Shown piece by piece: positions 60,613 through 64,000 of a stretch of DNA of 64,000 nt. The notes beneath the pieces are model-generated. The model searched no databases and was not told the DNA's origin. It saw only the letters and a program-made list of their open reading frames with translations. This stretch comes from Virgibacillus_O xinjiangensis (lineage in GTDB: Bacteria; Bacillota; Bacilli; Bacillales; Amphibacillaceae): positions 62,001 through 126,000 of the forward strand of contig NZ_JBHRSA010000004.1 of the NCBI RefSeq assembly GCF_042643145.1, read 5' to 3'. Position numbers and translations under genes: made by a program. Position 1 is the stretch's first letter. Every line of letters starts with the position of its first letter.

Positions 60613-61263
60613 ATGTGTCACAGATATCGGAGCGTTAGCAGACTTCACCCTTCTTAGCGCCAAAAACCATAAAACCATCATGAAAGGAATGAGCAATATC
60701 AACCAATTGTTCGTCGCTGTATCCAAGATATAGTTATAAGTACCATGCAGCAAAATCGGGAGCAGAAGTGCCAACAATATATTCCCCTTTTCCTTCCTGC
60801 CCAACACTTTCGCTAGGCCTAGATGGTAGCCCATAATGACCCCGAACAAAGCATGGGAGGAGACTGGGAAAACTGCTCGTATCACTGCATACTCAAGTCC
60901 GTTGGTAATGAGATATAAAATGTTCTCCACCGATGCAAACCCCAGACTGATGGCAACACCATAAACGATTCCGTCATAGTGCTGGTCGAACTCCGAATGA
61001 TGGTAAATCGTATAGATGAATATGAACCATTTGAAAAACTCTTCGAAGAATGCAACAAACAAAAAAGATTCAATAACACTATTATTGCTTATCGCCTCTG
61101 ATTGCAGCACATACTGGATGAACATGATGGGAAAAACTAGAAGTGCTCCATACACAAAGGTCCTTATAATCAGATGAAGCGGCTCGGTAAAGCGGTCCTT
61201 CAAATAGAAAAAAGACATCAAAGCCATCGCGGGGGCCAACCCGGCAGAAAATATAGCAAACAT
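60595..61263 (-). CDS. prsW: Intramembrane protease PrsW
   Basis: A 222-residue protein with about seven hydrophobic segments. The PrsW motifs EEFFKWFIF, FASVENILYL and SSHALFGVIMGYHLGLA are visible, including glutamate and histidine residues needed for activity. PrsW makes the site-1 cut in anti-sigma factor RsiW, releasing sigma-W in the envelope stress response. It lies upstream of sleB as in B. subtilis but has its own terminator. Confidence 0.94.
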   Translation of the reverse strand: MFAIFSAGLAPAMALMSFFYLKDRFTEPLHLIIRTFVYGALLVFPIMFIQYVLQSEAISNNSVIESFLFVAFFEEFFKWFIFIYTIYHHSEFDQHYDGIVYGVAISLGFASVENILYLITNGLEYAVIRAVFPVSSHALFGVIMGYHLGLAKVLGRKEKGNILLALLLPILLHGTYNYILDTATNNWLILLIPFMMVLWFLALRRVKSANAPISVTHVSRHL

Positions 61264-61350
61264 TCTACAAACCTCTTTCCAAGCAAGTTTTATTTATCGT
61301 ATCATTAGAATGGAATAAAGAAAATAGACACATAGAAAATGGTGATAAGA

Positions 61351-62319
61351 ATGAAAGACATCTTAATGATCCATACGGGTGGCACCATCTCCATGCTGGA
61401 GAATAAGGAAACAGGCGAGGTTAACAGTACGGGCGAACATCCATTGACAGATATTGCCGGCCATTTCCGGCATACTGCCAATATCCATGAAAAAATCGCG
61501 TTAAATCTACCTTCTCCGCAGATGACCCCACACCATATGCTTCAACTGGCCAAAACGGTGAAGGAAAATTACTCTAACCATGATGGGGTGGTAATTACGC
61601 ACGGAACCGATACACTGGAGGAAACCGCTTATTTCCTGGATTTGGTTCTAGGTACCGAGAAGCCGGTAATACTAACTGGAGCGATGAGATCGAGCAATGA
61701 AATTGGATCGGACGCATTATATAATTTGATCAGCGCTGTACGCGTAGCTGCAGACCACAGAGCCGGTGGAAAAGGTGTACTTGTAGTGATGAATGATGAG
61801 ATCCATACGGCAGCCAATGTCACCAAAACATCTACTAGCAATGTTGCTACATTCCAGAGTCCTCAGCAAGGCCCTATTGGCAGTATTACAAAAGAAACGG
61901 TTCTATTTCACCATCCGGTGTTTCCGCGAAAAACCAAGTCTGTCGGAAAAATATCAAAAAAAGTTTTTCTTCTAAAGGCTTATGCAGGAATGAGTAGAGA
62001 TATATTTGAAGCTTTGTTGCATACAGATATAGATGGCTTGGTCATTGAAGCTTTCGGACAGGGAAATCTTCCTAAGGAAACAGTTGAGCCACTAGCAAAA
62101 CTACTGGATAAAGGAATACCGGTTGTATTGGTCTCCCGCAGCTACCAAGGAGTGGTTCAACCAACATATGGTTATCGGGGAGGCGGAAAAGAGCTGTATA
62201 AAATGGGTGTCATTTTCTCTAATGGTCTGACAGGCCCAAAGGCAAGAATTAAACTTCTAATCGAATTGGAGAAGACCTCAAACTTTTCCGTACTACAGGA
62301 ATCATTCAAGGAGCAATAG
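61351..62319 (+). CDS. ansA: Type I L-asparaginase
   Basis: The ATG at 61351 gives 322 residues starting KDILMIHTGGTISM; an upstream in-frame ATG at 61339 is less well placed. The two catalytic threonines are in HTGGTISM and the HGTDTLEETAYFLD block. It hydrolyses asparagine to aspartate in the cytoplasm. It is a single gene convergent with ypdA, sharing a terminator. Confidence 0.95.
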   Translation: MKDILMIHTGGTISMLENKETGEVNSTGEHPLTDIAGHFRHTANIHEKIALNLPSPQMTPHHMLQLAKTVKENYSNHDGVVITHGTDTLEETAYFLDLVLGTEKPVILTGAMRSSNEIGSDALYNLISAVRVAADHRAGGKGVLVVMNDEIHTAANVTKTSTSNVATFQSPQQGPIGSITKETVLFHHPVFPRKTKSVGKISKKVFLLKAYAGMSRDIFEALLHTDIDGLVIEAFGQGNLPKETVEPLAKLLDKGIPVVLVSRSYQGVVQPTYGYRGGGKELYKMGVIFSNGLTGPKARIKLLIELEKTSNFSVLQESFKEQ

Positions 62320-62351
62320 AAAGAGACAGCCGTACGGCTGTCTCTTTCTAT
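62316..62351. terminator. Shared two-way terminator of ansA and ypdA
   Basis: A perfect 18-bp palindrome without unpaired loop bases in the DNA. Its left end contains the ansA stop codon and its right end touches the ypdA stop codon. T-rich ends on each strand fit a bidirectional terminator. Confidence 0.85.
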
Positions 62352-63331
62352 TAGGCTTGAGAAATCCTTCCCATAATTTCCTCAGCGATGGTTGCGCCGT
62401 GAAATCGACCATTCTCAATGAATATCTTATTATTGTTATAACCCGCTGCCACAACACCGGCAACAAACATGCCTTCCACATTGGTCTCCATCGTGTTTAT
62501 ATTATATACTGGAGAACCTGTATTTTCTTCAATGGAAATTCCTACATCCTTCAGAAGCTGATAGTCAGGAAGATATCCAGTCATTGCAAACACGAAGTCA
62601 TTTTCAATCGTGAAAGTCTCCCCATCTACGTTATAAATCAGACTGTCATTTGTAATCCTTTCAACAGTTGCATTGAACTCCATATGTACAGCTTCTTTTT
62701 TGACAAGGGAATCAAACTCAGGAAGAATCCATGGTTTAATGCTTTTTGAATACTCACTTCCACGGTACAGCACGGTAACCTCTGCACCAGCTTTATGGAG
62801 TTCCAGCGTAGCGTCTACTGCTGAGTTCTTCCCACCAATGACAACCACTCTCTTATTGAAGTATGGATGTGCCTCCTTGAAATAATGCATAACCTTTTCA
62901 AGTTCTTCACCTGGTACACCCATATAATTTGGCTGGTCATAATACCCTGTTGCCATAACCACATAACTTGACTCATATTCCTCTTTATCAGTATGGACAA
63001 TAAAAGTGCCGTTGGTGTTTTCTACCGTTCTCACTTCTTCGTAAGTATGGATCCTCAGTTCCTTTCTTTGAGCCACTGTACGGTAGTAGGAAAGTGCTTG
63101 GTTCCTGACCGGCTTTTGTTTTTCTGTAATGAAAGGCACTCCGCCAATTTCCAACTTATCACTGGAACTGAAGAATGTTTGATGGGTCGGGTAGTTATAT
63201 ATCGAATTCACCACATTATCTTTCTCGATGAGTAATGGGTCAAGTCCTCGCTGTTGTAATTCTATTGCACAGGACATGCCGCATGGCCCAGCCCCAATGA
63301 TGATTACTTTCTCTTTTTGCAAAAAATCCAC
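62351..63331 (-). CDS. ypdA: Bacillithiol disulfide reductase YpdA (Bdr)
   Basis: A 326-residue FAD/NADPH oxidoreductase. The FAD motif IIGAGPCGMSCAIELQQRG includes the conserved cysteine of the family, the NADPH motif is VVIGGKNSAVDATLELHKAGAEV, and the second FAD region is VEGMFVAGVVAAG. It reduces bacillithiol disulfide, keeping the thiol pool reduced. bshA in the same window supports the pathway. It lies between ansA and gudB as in B. subtilis. Confidence 0.94.
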   Translation of the reverse strand: MDFLQKEKVIIIGAGPCGMSCAIELQQRGLDPLLIEKDNVVNSIYNYPTHQTFFSSSDKLEIGGVPFITEKQKPVRNQALSYYRTVAQRKELRIHTYEEVRTVENTNGTFIVHTDKEEYESSYVVMATGYYDQPNYMGVPGEELEKVMHYFKEAHPYFNKRVVVIGGKNSAVDATLELHKAGAEVTVLYRGSEYSKSIKPWILPEFDSLVKKEAVHMEFNATVERITNDSLIYNVDGETFTIENDFVFAMTGYLPDYQLLKDVGISIEENTGSPVYNINTMETNVEGMFVAGVVAAGYNNNKIFIENGRFHGATIAEEIMGRISQA

Positions 63332-63354
63332 TTCCTTTCACCTATTCACATCAC

Positions 63355-63393
63355 AAAAAACTCTTATCCGGTTTCACTAGATAAGAGTTTTTA
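63355..63393 (-). terminator. Terminator of glutamate dehydrogenase gene
   Basis: A 13-bp stem (63355-63368, 63380-63392) ends in TTTTTTGTG on the minus strand, 20 bases after the stop. Confidence 0.85.
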
Positions 63394-63412
63394 TCCTCGT
63401 ATTCATCGATAC

Positions 63413-64000
63413 TTATACCCAGCCGCGGAACCGTGATGCTTCCGCCATTTTTCGGACACCGACCATATAAGCAGCAAGGCGCATATCAACTCTGCGGGTT
63501 TGTGCAGTATTATAAATGGAATTGAAGGATTTAACCATGATTTCATTCAGCTTTTCAGAGATTTCTTCTTCCGTCCAATAGTAACCTTGGTTATTTTGTA
63601 CCCATTCAAAATAAGAAACGGTTACTCCCCCAGCTGAAGCCAACACATCCGGTACCAACAGGATTCCCCTGTCTGATAAGATTTTCGTAGCTTCCATCGT
63701 AGTTGGTCCATTGGCTGCTTCCACAACAATACTGGCCTTTATCTTGTCGGCATTCTCTTTAGTGATTTGGTTTTCAACTGCTGCAGGGACTAGAATATCA
63801 CAGTCAAGTTCAAGTAAATCCTGATTGGATATAGTGTTATTGAAAAGCTTGGTAACTGTCCCAAAGCTGTCTCTTCTGTCCAAGAGATAATCGATGTCAA
63901 GACCATCCGGGTCATGCAAAGCACCATATGCATCCGAAATACCTACTACTTTGGCACCTGCATCATGAAGAAACTTGGACAGGAAGCTCCCGGCATTGCC
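63413..64000 (-). CDS. gudB: Glutamate dehydrogenase, C-terminal part (5' end outside window)
   Basis: The frame is open to the window edge and encodes the last 195 residues: it begins GNAGSFLSKFLHDAGAKVVGISDAYG, part of the NAD-binding Rossmann fold, followed by the conserved LVPAAVENQIT, VVEAANGPTTMEAT and DVLASAGGVTVSYFEWVQN. It converts glutamate and 2-oxoglutarate. The position beside ypdA identifies it as the gudB locus rather than rocG. The protein is cut by the window, not by mutation. Confidence 0.95.
   Translation of the reverse strand, partial: GNAGSFLSKFLHDAGAKVVGISDAYGALHDPDGLDIDYLLDRRDSFGTVTKLFNNTISNQDLLELDCDILVPAAVENQITKENADKIKASIVVEAANGPTTMEATKILSDRGILLVPDVLASAGGVTVSYFEWVQNNQGYYWTEEEISEKLNEIMVKSFNSIYNTAQTRRVDMRLAAYMVGVRKMAEASRFRGWV

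Noticed and set aside
1..64000. CRISPR arrays, insertion sequences, prophage, tRNA genes, attachment sites
   Set aside because: I looked for regular repeats, transposase-like frames, terminal repeats and tRNA cloverleaf motifs and saw none; the window is continuous core gene order.

Overview
The window is ordinary core chromosome from a low-GC, endospore-forming member of the Bacillaceae. Gene order follows the Bacillus subtilis ypd-ypm-ypp-yps segment closely: gudB, ypdA, ansA, prsW-sleB-ypeB, cmk, rpsA, yphA, der-gpsA, spoVIF, spoIVA, hbs, mtrB, hepS-menG-hepT, ndk, aro genes, ypiA-ypiB-ypiF, qcrABC, ypjA, dapB, cca-birA, dinG, asnS-dnaD-nth, ponA-recU, rnpB, gpsB. Sporulation genes (spoIVA, spoVIF, sleB, ypeB, sspM), bacillithiol genes (bshA, ypdA) and a menaquinol bc complex point to an aerobic spore former. 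A halotolerant genus such as Virgibacillus, Oceanobacillus or Lentibacillus is my guess; the sequence alone does not fix the genus.

Layout. 1-6.6 kb: the 3' end of nadA, a Rieske-tailed oxidoreductase, acylphosphatase, a 7Fe ferredoxin, a LysM/M14 peptidoglycan peptidase, an MsrA-MsrB fusion and small Bacillaceae proteins. 6.6-10.5 kb: a Tat translocase cluster with two tatA copies, dfrA-thyA, an HD hydrolase, and a cold-shock gene preceded by a probable small RNA or attenuated leader. 10.7-16.1 kb: a type III polyketide synthase/methyltransferase pair, an rRNA methyltransferase, RNase P RNA, gpsB, cdd and sspM. 16.3-31 kb: recU-ponA, then DNA repair/replication genes, asnS, dinG, birA-cca, bshA, dapB and mazG. 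31-38.3 kb: YitT, YugP, a shrunken ypjB-like gene, ypjA, the qcr operon and the ypi genes. 38.4-47.6 kb: aromatic amino acid genes, ndk, the heptaprenyl/menaquinone genes, TRAP and HU. 47.9-57.9 kb: spoIVA, yphF-yphE, spoVIF, gpsA-der, the yphA-YIEGIA module, rpsA, plsC-cmk. 58-64 kb: germination and cortex lysis genes, asparaginase, bacillithiol disulfide reductase and the 3' part of glutamate dehydrogenase.

How the genes work together. Several blocks are complete functional units: qcrABC (menaquinol to cytochrome c), hepS-menG-hepT (menaquinone-7), aroC-aroB-aroH-tyrA-aroA (shikimate to prephenate and onward to tyrosine), recU-ponA, and prsW-sleB-ypeB. Compared with the B. subtilis order as I remember it, genes are missing at several junctions: trpEDCFBA-hisC, cheR, folE (mtrA), mgsA-bshB1, panBCD, aspB and ypfA. 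The trp regulator TRAP is nevertheless kept.

I found no phage, transposon, CRISPR array, defence island or biosynthetic island, and no clear unknown multi-gene system. The most unusual signals are: a promoter plus a long hairpin terminator upstream of csp; a mazG gene whose best start codon is ATC; a ypjB-like gene reduced to its two hydrophobic ends; an orphan TRAP; a translationally coupled yphA-YIEGIA-small partner operon of unknown function; and mother-cell promoter matches upstream of yqfQ and spoIVA. Starts were adjusted from the longest frame where a ribosome binding site or family length supported it; those cases are stated.
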